From NCBI GenBank assembly GCA_024734555.1, contig JANPWX010000026.1:1244783-1308782 (forward strand): DNA of 64,000 bases, read 5' to 3'. Made by a program: the position numbers and the translations under genes. The notes beneath the pieces are model-generated. The model was not told the DNA's origin. It ran no database searches and saw nothing but the letters and a program-made list of their open reading frames with translations. The stretch comes from Trochalopteron elliotii. Its lineage: Eukaryota; Chordata; Aves; Passeriformes; Leiothrichidae. How positions within the stretch are numbered: the first letter of the stretch is position 1; the number at the start of each line of letters is the position of its first letter. Positions 12,660-32,143 of this stretch are shown here, piece by piece.

Positions 12660-14079
12660 ACATACCACAGTTCCTTAGTAACAATGGGAAAAAAATGGAC
12701 AATATAAAATTTACTAGGAGCAAATGTTTCACATCGGAAAAACTGAAAATACTTGACATTTCTTTTTCAGCTTTCCTTGAACAGAAATGATGCTGCACTT
12801 TAACCATATGGTTTAAATGCTGCTCAATATGTGTACTTCTTTTTCTAGTACAGGTCCCTGGGGAAGGTAGCAGAAAGACATCACAAATTTATCTGCAAGG
12901 AGGGCTTTGAAGTTAAAGACTCCAACAAAACAGTGTTGTTTCAATGTCTAACACAGGAACTGAATAATATCTGGACTATGGTATGCTAGTTTTTACCGTG
13001 GATAAAACGGTATCTATTTCATGACAGCTACTTGATCAGGGATGAGTTAAATTTTCTCTTTATAATGTTGTTTCATACAGAATCATATTTAATCCCAGGG
13101 AAAGCCATATATACCTATCAAGGAAACAACAGTTTTTTTACTATACTATTAGCTCAAAATGGACAAACATGTTCTTCATATCAAAAGTTGCCAAAGAGGA
13201 ACAGTTAATATTATTGTGTGATACAGCAGTTAAACCTTGCTTCTTGAAACCAAATCCTAACAGCCCTTCCTAATTTTAACTAAGTAAAAGGAAAATTCTA
13301 GTCAATAATTTACTCAAACTTTTGATTGTTTTGATCATTGTTGCTAAAACTAATCAGTTTGGCTTTTGAATAACAAAAAAAAAAAAAAAACTTAGGTTGT
13401 TTTGTCTGACTGAGAACTAAGCTAGCCCTTTGTGATATTTATAAAGCCTTATTTCAAATAAGCATTAAAATGTGTGAAAGGTTGTTCAGACTATGACCTT
13501 TTCAAAACTGCTGTCGCTGTGATGCACATTTCCTGCTCTTGGTGACATTGGGTGATGTGTTTGGCAGAATAGAGGATTGCCTGCTGTGCTGCAATTGAAA
13601 AGCAATCAACCATTTCAATAAAGGTCCATGTATCTGTGATGAGGCAAACGTGTAATTTGTTTCCTGCTTTGTGTTAAAGAAACTCTTTTTGCCACTGGTT
13701 TGGTGTTAAATGAATTATAAACATTTTTCAAAAGATTAAGATAATATGTGAGAAAGACAAACACAGCTAATGCTAATCAGAGCTAAGGATTTAATTGGAA
13801 GTAATGAATTGCTGGCTTGAAACTGCTTAAAGAACATCAGTCTATATTTACACTTAGAGCCAACAGTGGTCTTAATCCAAATCTATTCAGCTGTTTGTGT
13901 CAGGTCTGTGTGCATTTTCCATTCCCTCGTGTAAGGCAAGTAGCATGTCTGGAGCCCACAGATAAATTTAATGGTCACTGGCCAAATACAAGGAGGGTGA
14001 TTAATGAAGGAGATTTTGACAAGGTTTAGTGTTGTGCCCAAGAATCACTACCTAGCAGTGAAAGAGAACTGGGCAACTC
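12660..14079 (+). other. FSTL5: FSTL5 intron sequence with a candidate conserved non-coding element
   Basis: No gene seen. The part from about 13490 to 13830 stands out: few homopolymers, a balanced base mix, several homeodomain-type cores (CTAATCAG, GATTTAATTGG, GTAATGAATTG) and an NFI-like TTTGGCA. This texture is common in conserved enhancers of developmental and neuronal genes, but conservation cannot be seen from one sequence. Confidence 0.35.
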
Positions 14080-14540
14080 CTTCTTGGTTGCCATGAGCAT
14101 GAGAATTGTCTTTGCTTGGATAGTAATGTCACCTGAGGGAGCTGACAGGGCCCTGGGCTGTGAGGTGGCACACAGGACCTTGCTGTGTGGTCCCTGGGCG
14201 CAGGGCCAGAGCACTGCTCAGCACCACTTGAGTGGTGGAACTGAATTTGGTGCAGGCAGAAATCTGAACAGGCACATCACTGGAGGAAAGGCTCTGTGGT
14301 GGACTTGTCACAGGCATTTGCTCTGATATCGAACAGGTGTTTAATCGCCCTCTTAGTGAGCAAGAAAGTTTACAGAGGCAGGAACACATAGAAAGCCTTT
14401 GTAGCTGCAGAAGGCAAGGTCCAGGCAGCTGCTGAAACCCCCTGATGTGGGCACCTGGGGAGGAGCAAGCCTATAAAGGGGTTGCTACGAGGACAAGAGA
14501 GGAGCAGGTGAAAGGTGGAAAAGTTTCTGCCTGATAAGCA
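14080..14540. other. GC-richer intronic block of unknown origin
   Basis: A roughly 460-bp block clearly richer in G and C than its surroundings, ending near a TATA-like CCTATAAAGG at about 14471-14480. Short frames are open on both strands, as expected from base composition, with no recognisable domain. It could be an old LTR or other transposon piece; I cannot name a family. Confidence 0.3.
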
Positions 14541-15039
14541 AAAGAGGCTTTTGTATAGTTCCAGTTGTATTGTAATTTCTCGTTATTTTCTTACGTGGTG
14601 TTTTTGTTCCTGGTCTTCAATTTCATTCAAGAAAAGGAGGTATGATTTGATTTTTCTCTTTTCTGAGGAAACTAAATTCTGTGAATTTTGCTGAAGGTGG
14701 CTTCTAAGTGCTGGCAAGAAAAACAAATTCATACTGGCAGAGATGATAACCTGACCGTTTCTGGCTGACAGACACACTTTTATGGAAGGTTTCAATATTT
14801 CAGATTAATGGCTAGGTAATACAGCATTTACACATCTCCCTGATATTACTTGGTATTATTTTGTTCTCCTTTTTCTCACTGTAGTTTTGCATATTATTTT
14901 CTTTAAAAGTGGGGCACTTTATCCTATTTTGTTCCAACTTAAATTTATAGGGCAATAAGGAAGTCACTTTATTTGAATATTCACCCCTATTCTCCTAAGT
15001 GTATTTAGGCTTGACTCTTAAGGTTGAAAAAATCCTATA

Positions 15040-15540
15040 CAGTTGTAATGCCTGTGTCAATTTCTGTTAATTGGTCCTCACTGATAAATACTGAACCCAC
15101 CAGGAGATCTCCATCAAGTTCTATGGAGGTGTAGATCTTTACAGTACTTCCAGTACCCCTACAAGGAAGGAGAGATGGGGAGGAAAGGGAGGTGTGTGTC
15201 TGAGGGCAGAGGGGGCAGGCAGGGAGGAGAGGAGAGTACAAGACCCAGGCAAAAACTTCTTTTACACACAGGCAGAATAAACTTTTGTATAAAGCACTCC
15301 ATCTTACTTGACTGGTGCTGAAAGAAAACCATGACACAGCAAGATAATGTGAGCCATGTGGGTGATTTTCTTCCACTCCTGCCGGTAGGAGCAGGGCTGA
15401 GGGGTGTGAGCTGCAAGGGGCTGTTTCTGAGGGCCATGGGTTGCAGCTGCAGCTCCTCATCCTGCCCCTGCATGGCTGTGGAGCTTTTGTTTGACCTTGC
15501 TTTCCACCTTCCCATCTTTGAACCACTAGTTCTCTTTAGT
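15040..15540. other. GC-richer, purine-biased intronic block
   Basis: Holds a near-continuous purine run on the + strand (about 15162-15203) and a GC-rich stretch near 15370-15490. A 163-codon frame is open on the minus strand (15035-15526), but its translation is Ser/Pro/Cys-rich low-information sequence, a second minus-strand frame overlaps it, and no domain is seen. I read the frame as a composition effect. Confidence 0.35.
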
Positions 15541-18500
15541 TTGTTAAGATGTGTGCCATTATGTGGTGGAAATTCATTACTATAATCATTATATTGCCAA
15601 ATTTTTGAACAATTTTTTATTTACTCTCAAATAATGCATTCTTCCCTTTACATTTTTTCTTCTGCTCAAAATATGCCTAACCAAAACAAAGAAGTTTAAA
15701 TTTCTGAAGAATTTTATATACCAAGAGTTTTGGATAATGAGTAGTGCAAATTTAGTGTTATGTTTGTCAATGTAATTACAAGCTGTTCTGGCTAGTGAAA
15801 TAAAAAATTGTTAAAGAACCGTTGCTAAAATACTGCAGTTCAAAAATAGAAAAAGTCTGGAGCTTTAATATTTATGAGCAGATTCTTACAGTTCAAGCTG
15901 GGGTCATGCTCAGTGTTAATGCCCTACAAGCGTTAATGGTAGGTGGTGATCGATCTTATTTGCTACCAAAACCTGAGACTACACTGAACACTTACTAAAA
16001 TTAGGATTACAGTCTTGGTTGGGACTTTCATAGATAGTGTATTAAGCAAAGATACAGCTGTAGAGGTGCAATTGTCATATTCAGAATGGTTTTAAATAGA
16101 AGAGGGGGGAATGGGACCACAAGTCTTTTGACTCCAGAAATTACCATTAGTTATTTGCACACAAAATATCGGTGCATTGTCTTGAAAAATACCTACCATT
16201 TTTTTTTACATGTCATGTGGGTGATGCAACAGGTTAGGATAGAAGCCATGAATGTAAGTTGTGTTGTTAGGGAAATAGGAAAACAGTCTGAGTTTGTGAG
16301 AGAATGCTCAGCATACAGAAAGTGTGCGTGTGTGTTCCAGCCCAGGGCCAACTGTAGAACATGGTGATTCATACTCTTGTGAATTTCCAAAGCTTCACTG
16401 TGCAACGTTTCTTTAAACTGATTAGATAAATGATAAAGTATCTGTGTGTATTTCTGTGAGTCTTTTGCATGCTAAAGCATCAGCTTAATTCCCAGATGTA
16501 AATGAATCAAACTGTGACCTACAGCTTGCTCAGCTCTGGGTGCTGTCGAAGTAGCCTTTAAATAGGAAACCTGTATGAGGAATCCTAACTGAAAACTTGG
16601 AACTGTTTATTAATTAGAATTAAAATTAGTTTATAAATTAAAATTAATTCTTAATTTTAATTAATTAATTAAAAAATTTATTAATTTTTCTTTTCTTGAA
16701 AGCTAAAACAATTTTACTTTCTCTACTGTCTAGAAATAAAAAAACCTCTGCCCTCCCATTTGGCATCTGTTTGGAGTTTTAAATTTCAAGAGAATTTGAA
16801 AGATCTATCTGACTGCTTTGACTGTTGGGTCTAACACATTTTTAGTGATAGCTCTTAATGTGTGATTTTTTTTTTTTTTAAACTTCAGGCTGTGATAATT
16901 TGAATGTTTCCTGACTTACTTTCAGATGGAACAAAGTACATTCTGTTTCCTGTAGTACTTTAGATCCTCTCAAAATGTGCAAATATAGTACTTTTTTTAG
17001 CTGAAAATTCAGAGTACATAGTTCATATGGGTACATGCTTTCCTGTTTTTGTAGTGTGGCATTTAAAAAATGTAGACTTGCCTATCATCACATAAGCAGT
17101 ACCAATTGCTAGAAAACTGTTTGCATTCATGGCTAGATTATTTGTCATCCTAACTTACTGGCTTTCAGTCTCTTAATATTGAATATGCTGTGCTGCTTAC
17201 CTTCTCAACTACATTATAGAGTTATATCTAAATATGGCATCCTAAGTTCTTCTCAGTCTAATTGGGTTTCTAAAACTAAGTGCTTAGAAGAACAGCCTTC
17301 TGAAAAACTCAGTGTTTGTGATGATGGTGGTGTCCTGAATGGGTGCTGCGCCCTAAGTAATTTTATCCCAGGAGACTTAGCTACACTGACATTCAAGAAA
17401 CCCAAACAAACAACCAGAAAAACACCCTAAAAAACCCCAACAAACTTAAAAAAACCTCATCCCATTATCAAAGTATCAAAAGTATACCTCCAATAATAAT
17501 AAATCCAGGAATGAAAAGTTACGGTGTCAATTTCCTGATGGTGTCCAAATTAATCAGGCATTCATGAATAGGCTGCATGTCACAGCCCATATTGGTTTAA
17601 AATGTGGTTTCTCTTTTGTTAATGGCAAGATTCCTGTAGCTTAGCCACAGTTCTATTCCAAGATTAAAATGATGGAAGTACGTTTTTTGGAAATAAAAAA
17701 TAAAATGAAGGATTTGCCAAATATAGTGATTTTTGCAATTTGGACTTGAAAAACAGCAGAACTTGATTTTACTTGAGCTGGGCTTTGTTTTTGTTTTTGG
17801 GCTTTTTTTGTTTTTTTGTTTTTTTAACTTATATCTAAACCCATTTCTTGGTATTTCTCATTAGCTCTTTAGGTTGATTGATTTGTTTACATTTTTGTAA
17901 TTGGGTGCATGTTTAGTTCAAAGTTATGGCTGTGAGCATTTTGTCACCTGTTTTGGAATTACAAGGATTTTATTTATTTCTTTGCTGTGAGTGATCTGGT
18001 AATCTGTTAACTGCAGTTTGGTGGACTGTTTCAGAGTACACTTCTAGCTGTTTTTTCTTTAATATGTACTGTAAACCACTGGAAACACTACAAAGCTGCT
18101 TCTTCTTGGTACGAAACAGTGCCTGTTAAAACATACTAAAGCTTAAGGCTATAATTTAACACTGACTGAAGGCTTCAGATTGTATGTGGAGAAAGAATTC
18201 TGCTTCTCTTGAGGTCAGTGGGAATTTTACCACAGACTTCAACTGGAAGGAGTTGCATATGCAGTGATGTATGCAAATTTATGTATAGTTTTAGAATAGT
18301 TAACAGTGTAAAATGAAGAGATATAAAAAACATTTCATAATAAATACAGTTTTTCATTAGGGAAGAAAAGTTGCTTGTTTATTGCTGTACATAATTGGTA
18401 TATGTTGACAAATACCAGGATTACAAATATCAATATATATAACGCAAATTATTCTCCCTTATCTGAAAGAAGGTGTTTTGCATTCAGGCATCAGATTCAA

Positions 18501-20310
18501 TTATAGTACTAAGATGAAGTCCCAAGAGAAGTTCTAAATGAGTTCTATTTTCATAACATACAGCACAGTACATTTTTGAGTCACTACACACCTCTCAGTA
18601 ATTCTGGGCAGTTGTCAGATGGAGATCTGAGATCTTTATTTTCAATTCAGAAAGGATAAATAATAGTGGTTTATGTACTTTGTCCTCAAACTGTAACAAT
18701 TCCATCAATTCAAAGTTCTTAGATTCTGTAACATAGATACATGACCTGTGCTGTAAAGCACTCTTGGATATTGAAAAGCTTTATTTGAACTTAGCTTTAG
18801 TATAAAGGAGTAGGGAAATAGGATTTGCATTAATTTCTGTCAGTTAATGTCGGTTGCTCACGTATAGTGGTGATACATCACCACAAGGAGAAATACTTTC
18901 AAAAACTTATGGGAGAATTTTAATGTTGAATTGAGTTTTCCTGTTTCAAGTCATTTTGGTGCATGAGCAGGTAAACCCACCATCAGTCTGGTCTTTATAT
19001 GTGCATAAAAATCACTGTGTCTTAGTTATATCAGCCATACAACACCTGAGGTGAATATATAGTCCTCTCAACTTTGTGCTAAAATTGTTATCAAGTAATA
19101 TAGTGAAAGCATGTCATTAGAGGTTTCATGGTTGTGTGCTTTCTATAGTACATTTGTCTAGAAAATTTGTGCTGTGTGAGAAAGCAAGAAATCAAAGCAT
19201 GGTTGTCTAATAGACCCATAGGCTTCAGAAGAAAAAGTGGTGAGTAAAGTGGTTTATTTCTGCCACTGAAGTGAAAAACATAAATTCTCAGTGGCTTGAA
19301 AAAATGTGTATCAAGCTATGATATTGACACTTCACTAGCACTTCACTATGGAAAATGAATCTAATACGACCAAATTGCTACCAAATTATGCATTGGGATT
19401 TGCTTCTTTTTGCCATTTTCATATGGGTTAGCCGAGGATGGATTCATCTGGGATGTGAGGATAAGGAAATTATTGGAAGGAATTAGAATATCAGATATGG
19501 GTTCTGGATATTAGGAGTATGAAGCAAGAGAATAAAATTAAGTAACTGTGAAGGGCAGTGTCTATTCCCACATTTGGAGACATTTTAGTATTTTTATACA
19601 TATTTTATGACACAATTATGTTATTAATAGAAAACCTATTTATTGGTAATTGTAATTGATAATTCAGCTTTCATTTTCACATCATACACTTTGTCTTGCC
19701 AAGAGGCCATATTTAGTTCTATGGCAGTCAAAATGGAAACTGGGGATATAGTAAGGAAATATTACTGTGCACAGAACTTCCCTTTTCACCAAGATATCTG
19801 CTACTGACAACAGTGCTTATCTTACATGGTGGCAGCAGCACAGATAGGATAGAAAGCAGACAGAAGGCTTTGGTAGCCTCATGTAGACAATCTACTTCCT
19901 TATTTTAGGAGCAGAAGGAACTGAAGGTTATGGCCAGCAGAAACTCCTCTATTTCTACTGCAGCATTCTTAAAGTTCTGATTGCTACCCAAATCACATTT
20001 ATCATCATTGAAATACCACTAGAGGTTCATGTGACTCCTTCTCGCCACTTGATATATCAGTCCTGCTCTTCCATGCTCTGTTTCCTGAAACGTCATTGTA
20101 ATGTCATCACGGAGGTTTTGTCATTTTTTGTTTTTAAATTCTCCATACTGATTCAGAGCCTGATTCAGCTCTAGTTATTCTCATGGATCAGTCTCAATGT
20201 ATGAATGTCTATTTTATCTGTCTGTCAGAGTTTGTTGAGCTTCTGGAAGATGCTATTAATCCCATGTTTTAGATTCAGGTAGTCAGTCCTGCAAGGTCCA
20301 CAGAGTTAAT
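15541..20310 (+). other. FSTL5: FSTL5 intron sequence, no gene seen
   Basis: AT-rich. Contains an almost pure A/T patch at 16604-16690 made of TTAATTAA-type repeats, an A/C-rich patch at 17396-17460 and a T/G-rich patch at 17784-17826. No coding exon recognised. Confidence 0.65.
16604..16690. repeat. A/T-only low-complexity patch
   Basis: About 85 bp made almost only of A and T, with repeated TTAATTAATTAA and AAATTAAAATTAATT units that are partly self-complementary. Likely low-complexity sequence that can unwind or form a cruciform. Confidence 0.75.
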
Positions 20311-20351
20311 CAATCCTTATGGGTCCCTTCCAGTTTGAGACATCCTATTGT
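20311..20351 (+). mobile_element. CR1 LINE 3' tail relic
   Basis: The sequence CTTATGGGTCCCTTCCAGTT followed by GAGACATCCTATTG matches the last segment of CR1 elements, where the consensus has GGTCCCTTCCAACTC and ATTCTATG. Some sequence to the left may belong to the same old copy. It is about 350 bp upstream of the FSTL5 exon. Confidence 0.5.
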
Positions 20352-20471
20352 CTAAATTCTAGAGAATACATTGTTCTATTACATGCAACAGGATAGCAAT
20401 CTTAAGGTGACAAACTTAAATATACATTTAAAAAGTAAGGATTTACTATGAATTTTTAAATTAAGAGTAAT

Positions 20472-20520
20472 ATATAAAGGTCATGATAAAGAGTCATGAT
20501 ATAAAGGTCATGATAAAGAG
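20472..20520. repeat. 27-bp-period tandem duplication upstream of the exon
   Basis: A 22-bp unit occurs exactly at 20472-20493 and again at 20499-20520. The palindrome TCATGA occurs three times within it (from 20481, 20494 and 20508). The array ends about 175 bp before the exon. Confidence 0.9.
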
Positions 20521-20669
20521 ACTAAATTTTTTTAACATCAGGCTGACCTATGTTTAATATTAGTCAAGGATGTAACAAAAGACATAGCAGACGTAGACCT
20601 GATGTACTAAAATCAATCCTTTTTGTATCTTACATGCAATTAAGCAAAATGTAATTATTAAATAAAAAC

Positions 20670-27975
<7,306 letters not shown>

Positions 27976-28116
27976 CATTGTAAAGTCTTCTTCCTTGGAG
28001 ATATTAAAAACCTGACTGGGTGTGGTCCTGGGCCACCAGCTCTAGGTGGCCCTTCTTGAGCTGGGGAGCGGCAGCAGATGATTTCTTTTGGTTTCCTTCA
28101 ACCTGATCCATCTCTG
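27976..28116 (+). mobile_element. CR1 LINE 3' end fragment
   Basis: About 140 bp match the 3' untranslated end of a CR1 subfamily: TTCCTTGGAGATATT, AAAACCTGACTGG, GGTCCTG, CTCTAGGTGGCCC, CTTGAGC.GGGGAGC, GATGATTTC and finally TTCCTTCAACCT followed by CCATCTCTG, all in consensus order. It holds no RT coding. It is strongly 5'-truncated and in the same orientation as FSTL5. Confidence 0.8.
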
Positions 28117-29773
28117 AAAAGACATCCTTACTTATACACCTTCAGCCTGATTTTGAAGAAACAGAATATAACTCATGGTGCTAAAATTCAGCCAGTAGTT
28201 TCTGGTACTGTTGAGGAAGAATTGGAGAGATCAGAGGAAGAGAAACAGAAGCAGAGTTCTGACAAAATGTAGTCAGTGGACAGAGTTCTACTAGTGCCCT
28301 CCTTTCAAACCTGATAACTTTGGCCTGTGGATAGGGCAGTGCCACTCACAGGATGGAATATTCTTTGCTATCCTGCTTTTAGGTACTGTCAGAAAAACGT
28401 TGATGTGTTCCTAGCAGTACAAGGATTGTACAGCTATGGTTCAAATCATGTGTCAATTTCTGTGCTCAAATAGCCTTTATAGAAGTTTTGGGAAAAGGCA
28501 AAGAAAATCACCACACAACTTCTTTTGTGGCATTCTAAAATAAATATTGGTATTGCCTAGTATTGAGGGTAGCAAATGTTTTTAAAACTGGAAGAAAACA
28601 GGTTATTATGCAGTAGTGAATTATGTAGTGGCAAAATGGCTGCTTGTACTTCAAAATAACTGAAGAACTATTTTTCACTGTCAAATTTGTGGTATGGGAT
28701 AGTGAATATTATTATACCATAAATCAACTAATCATTTTGTCATAAATTTATAGTAAATAAAGGAAGCCTTGTATTCAGGCAGACATTTATGTGAGAAACA
28801 TAATTTTTAAGTTTAGAGTAAGCACAAAGTCTTAAACTACTGAACATTGGTTGGTCTAATGCAGACTTTAAAAAGTTTTAATTAAATAACATCAGAATTA
28901 CCATTAGGTCTTGTGGGAAATTTTTCTGATGGAACATATTGTTGGCCTTTAAAAATCATTAGCAATTGGATACATATACAAGGCATTGGCATGATGTTTG
29001 TAATTCAAGTTGGCTAGTATATGGTATACCAACTTCAAAAAAGTAATAGTTTATTTTACAAAATCTGAATATATTGAAGAGAGGTAGGCATGCAAAAATG
29101 ATTTTTAATTTCCATTTCTGGCTCTAGTAGCTAAAAATGGGTGGGGTAAGTAAATTTACGGTGGATAAAACCTGTAAGTTAAAAGCTTTCTCCTGTGGTT
29201 TGCCATTTACTCTTTCAAAATAGAATGCTAGGTGGGGTTTACAGTAAACTAAACTAGAAATTTAGCATTGCCTTTTCAGGGTTATTTGCTTTTTTGTAGT
29301 CTGTAGCACCCTAGTGGAACCTGAGAAATGAAATTGTTTTAAATAAACTTCATCTACACAGTTGAAAGTAGCTAATTTAGGCAAATTATCAATATCTGCA
29401 AATATTTTTCAACTCTATTTTTTTTCAACTTTCTTGGAATCTAATAGTGCAGAATGTAAGTAATGAAATGCAACAGCCAGGTGCTTCCAAATTACATTTC
29501 TTAGTAGATCGCTACCTAAATGACTTCAAGTTTTTCCCTTTGATTTGTCTAATCTTGTGACTGCAAAACAGAGAAAGCTTCCTGCAACCATGCTTGTGAT
29601 GGCAGCTATCATATTATTAAGTTTTTAATGTTTAAAGTTATGGTATGAACAAGTATTAGAGGCAAGGAGGAAAAAAGTAGCCACAAGCACTTTCTAAAGA
29701 AGACTTGGGCAGTATACTCTGTCAATTTTGTCATAGACAGGTAAATAAAATAAAGTAATATGTTTTTGAAGAA

Positions 29774-29830
29774 TGTTGTATATATTCTATTTAGTACCAG
29801 GACTTGGAACTAAATAGAATATTTACAGTG
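29774..29830. repeat. 57-nt imperfect inverted repeat (long hairpin)
   Basis: Perfect 14-bp arms, ATATTCTATTTAGT at 29782-29795 and its complement at 29809-29822. Inside them comes one A/A mismatch, then CCA pairing with TGG, closing on a 5-nt GGACT loop (29800-29804). Outside the arms comes one T/T mismatch, four more Watson-Crick pairs and three G-U pairs if transcribed from the + strand. The RNA would be a near-continuous stem of about 25 pairs. No family recognised. Confidence 0.85.
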
Positions 29831-31612
29831 CATGGCATTATATATATAAATATACACAATACAGTGGCCTTAGCAAATATACTTCTCTTGAACTCATGCA
29901 GAGAGAGTAAATAAAATTTGATAAACTGGGTGATGAAATCTGATTAGATCCTTTAGCTTTCTCTTTATGTGAAATGATGATGTAGATTTAATTTAAAATA
30001 GTTGAATGCAAGCAACAGAAATAAAGGAAAACAGATTACAGCAAAAATAAGTTAAACTGTAGCCCTAAGAAACAAGCAAAAGTGAAATTATGCAAAACTT
30101 CCACTCACTAAGAATGATGTTTTATATTTTTGTGTGCATTTGTATTGGCTTTGAGTGCAATTAAATCCTGAACTATATACTGCCAATAAAGTTCGTTTCC
30201 CTCAGGGCTGGAACAGATGGTGGACATTCTTTTTCTTCTCACCATTAAGAGAGCAAGTCTGCTGAATCTCTACAAGAAAAAGTATTTATGCCAAAGAAAA
30301 CTGCTGATGTTGGCCTTCAAGTGGTAGAATTCTTAGCTGTATTGGCTACAGGGTTATTACTAAGAGTCCTGGTAAACAGGCAGTGCATTGAAGTTTTGCT
30401 ATTAGCAGTGTTTTAATACAGATTTGAGATCCGTCTAATAGTGTTTGTTGTACAGAACAGAAAAAGTGCTATTGATTAATAAAACTGCAAGTTTTCACTT
30501 AGTATTCAGCCTGTTTGTCAGGATATTTCACTGTAGAAGGAGGAGGCTCTGAATTAGCATTTCCCAGTCATCACTTTGATAATTAGAAGAATAAAAATCG
30601 AAATGCATGGAGAATAGCAGAAGTGTTGTTAATCATGAGCACTCCATACTCTGAATCCCACCTGGAAATGAGAAAAAAGCACTCCTGGGATCTAGTAAAA
30701 TGGCAAGCCTTGTATATCACTGAAAAGAATCTGAAAGAGGGGAAAATATCCTTGCGGTGTTAAATACTAATTGTGGTCAAGAAGTTTCATTAGTGCTTCT
30801 AAATATAAGACAACTGCTGAATGGATCAGTTCTTTGTTATTTTCCTATTCCATCTTCTCTTTTATAGAAGTTCTTGCCATTCAAACAGAACATAAAGATT
30901 TTTATTGGTCCCTTATGATGCAAACTATAGTTGTACAATCATCATTTTAGAATATGAGCTCTGCGTGCTCTTAGATTTGCTGTCACTTTATCACAATTGT
31001 AGAAGCATCTTGAAGTGTATTTGCTTAAGCAGATGGTGAATGGCCACACTGGGAATATATCTATCTTCTTTACTGTATGATGAAGTTTCAAAGTAGACAT
31101 TTTAGCTATGGTAGTTGGAAAAACATACTTTTGTGCTAAATCTTGTAGGGAAAAAAAAACCAAACTGGTAAAAGATTTAAAAGCCCCGAATAATACTGAG
31201 TACATGGAACTGGTATAAATTAGGTAGTTGAGTGAGCACAAATGACACATACAGTATATAAGAATGTTAATGCTTTCTTTCATTTTTACAGTATCTTGTA
31301 ATTATAAATTTTTTTAAGAAAATTAAAATTATGTGTTTCAGATTTCCATTTACAAAAAATGCTGAAGTGCTAAGGATTACTGTGGGACAGGGAAAACCTT
31401 CTAATTTAATGGGAGTTTCTGTAACACTATCATTTCAGTAATCTTAGGATTTAATTCAATCCTCTCTACTGAGTCTAATGAAGATTAGGTTCATTGAAAT
31501 CAGTCAATTGATGAATATTTGTTACATTGCAACCGTGAAAGATGTAAAAGGGAGCCCAAGGGAGTGAATACTGGGTTAGAAGTTTGAAATAAATAAGCCA
31601 TAAAAAATCAAC

Positions 31613-31636
31613 AAAAAAAAAAAAAAAAAAAAAAAA
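31613..31636 (+). repeat. A24 homopolymer tract
   Basis: 24 consecutive A residues, followed by CAAAAACAAAG and then a C-rich run. An AATAAA hexamer lies about 20 bp upstream, near 31588-31593. Confidence 0.9.
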
Positions 31637-31647
31637 CAAAAACAAAG

Positions 31648-31670
31648 CCCTCACCCCCCCTACCCCTCCC
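31648..31670 (-). other. Canonical G-quadruplex motif on the minus strand
   Basis: The + strand has C-runs of 3, 7, 4 and 3 separated by 3, 2 and 1 nt, so the minus strand fits the G3+N1-7 rule. The + strand version is a possible i-motif. It lies 11 nt from the A24 tract. Confidence 0.85.
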
Positions 31671-32083
31671 AAATGTGAGAAAACAGTTGAAAACACTCTG
31701 TTTGTACCAATACTGTGATGTAAACTTGGATGTTGCTCTGAAATACTCTCAGGATTTGCCTGAAACAGAAATACAGTTGATTTGGCAAACATCACAACTG
31801 GTGGCAGTTCCTCACTTATATTGGATGGGGTTTACCTACTCTATATGTATGGAAATTTATATCACGTTTTAACTAATTTCTAAAATATTTTCTTTTGTGA
31901 CTCTTTAAAAATATTAAAAAGCTTAGAAGTATTCTGAAACTGTTGATGCTTTTTAAAAAGTAGAGTTAGACTTGCTTTGCATATGTCCAGTACTTGTAGA
32001 GAATAGGTAGTTGAAAAAAAACAAAGAAAAGGAGAGATCAGAAGAGACTCGTATGACATTTCATGTGCTCGTTATGATGGTTT

Positions 32084-32143
32084 GGTTTTTTTTTTTTTGG
32101 TTGGTTTGTTTTTTTTTGTTTTGTTTTGTTGTTTTTTTTTTTT
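32084..32143. repeat. T/G low-complexity tract
   Basis: Runs of T broken by single or double G (TTTTTTGGTTGG, TTTTGTTTTGTTTTG). Typical intronic low-complexity sequence. Confidence 0.8.

Noticed and set aside
15035..15526. 163-codon minus-strand frame as a gene
   Set aside because: Low-information Ser/Pro/Cys-rich translation in a GC-rich purine-biased block, with another open frame overlapping on the same strand and no domain.
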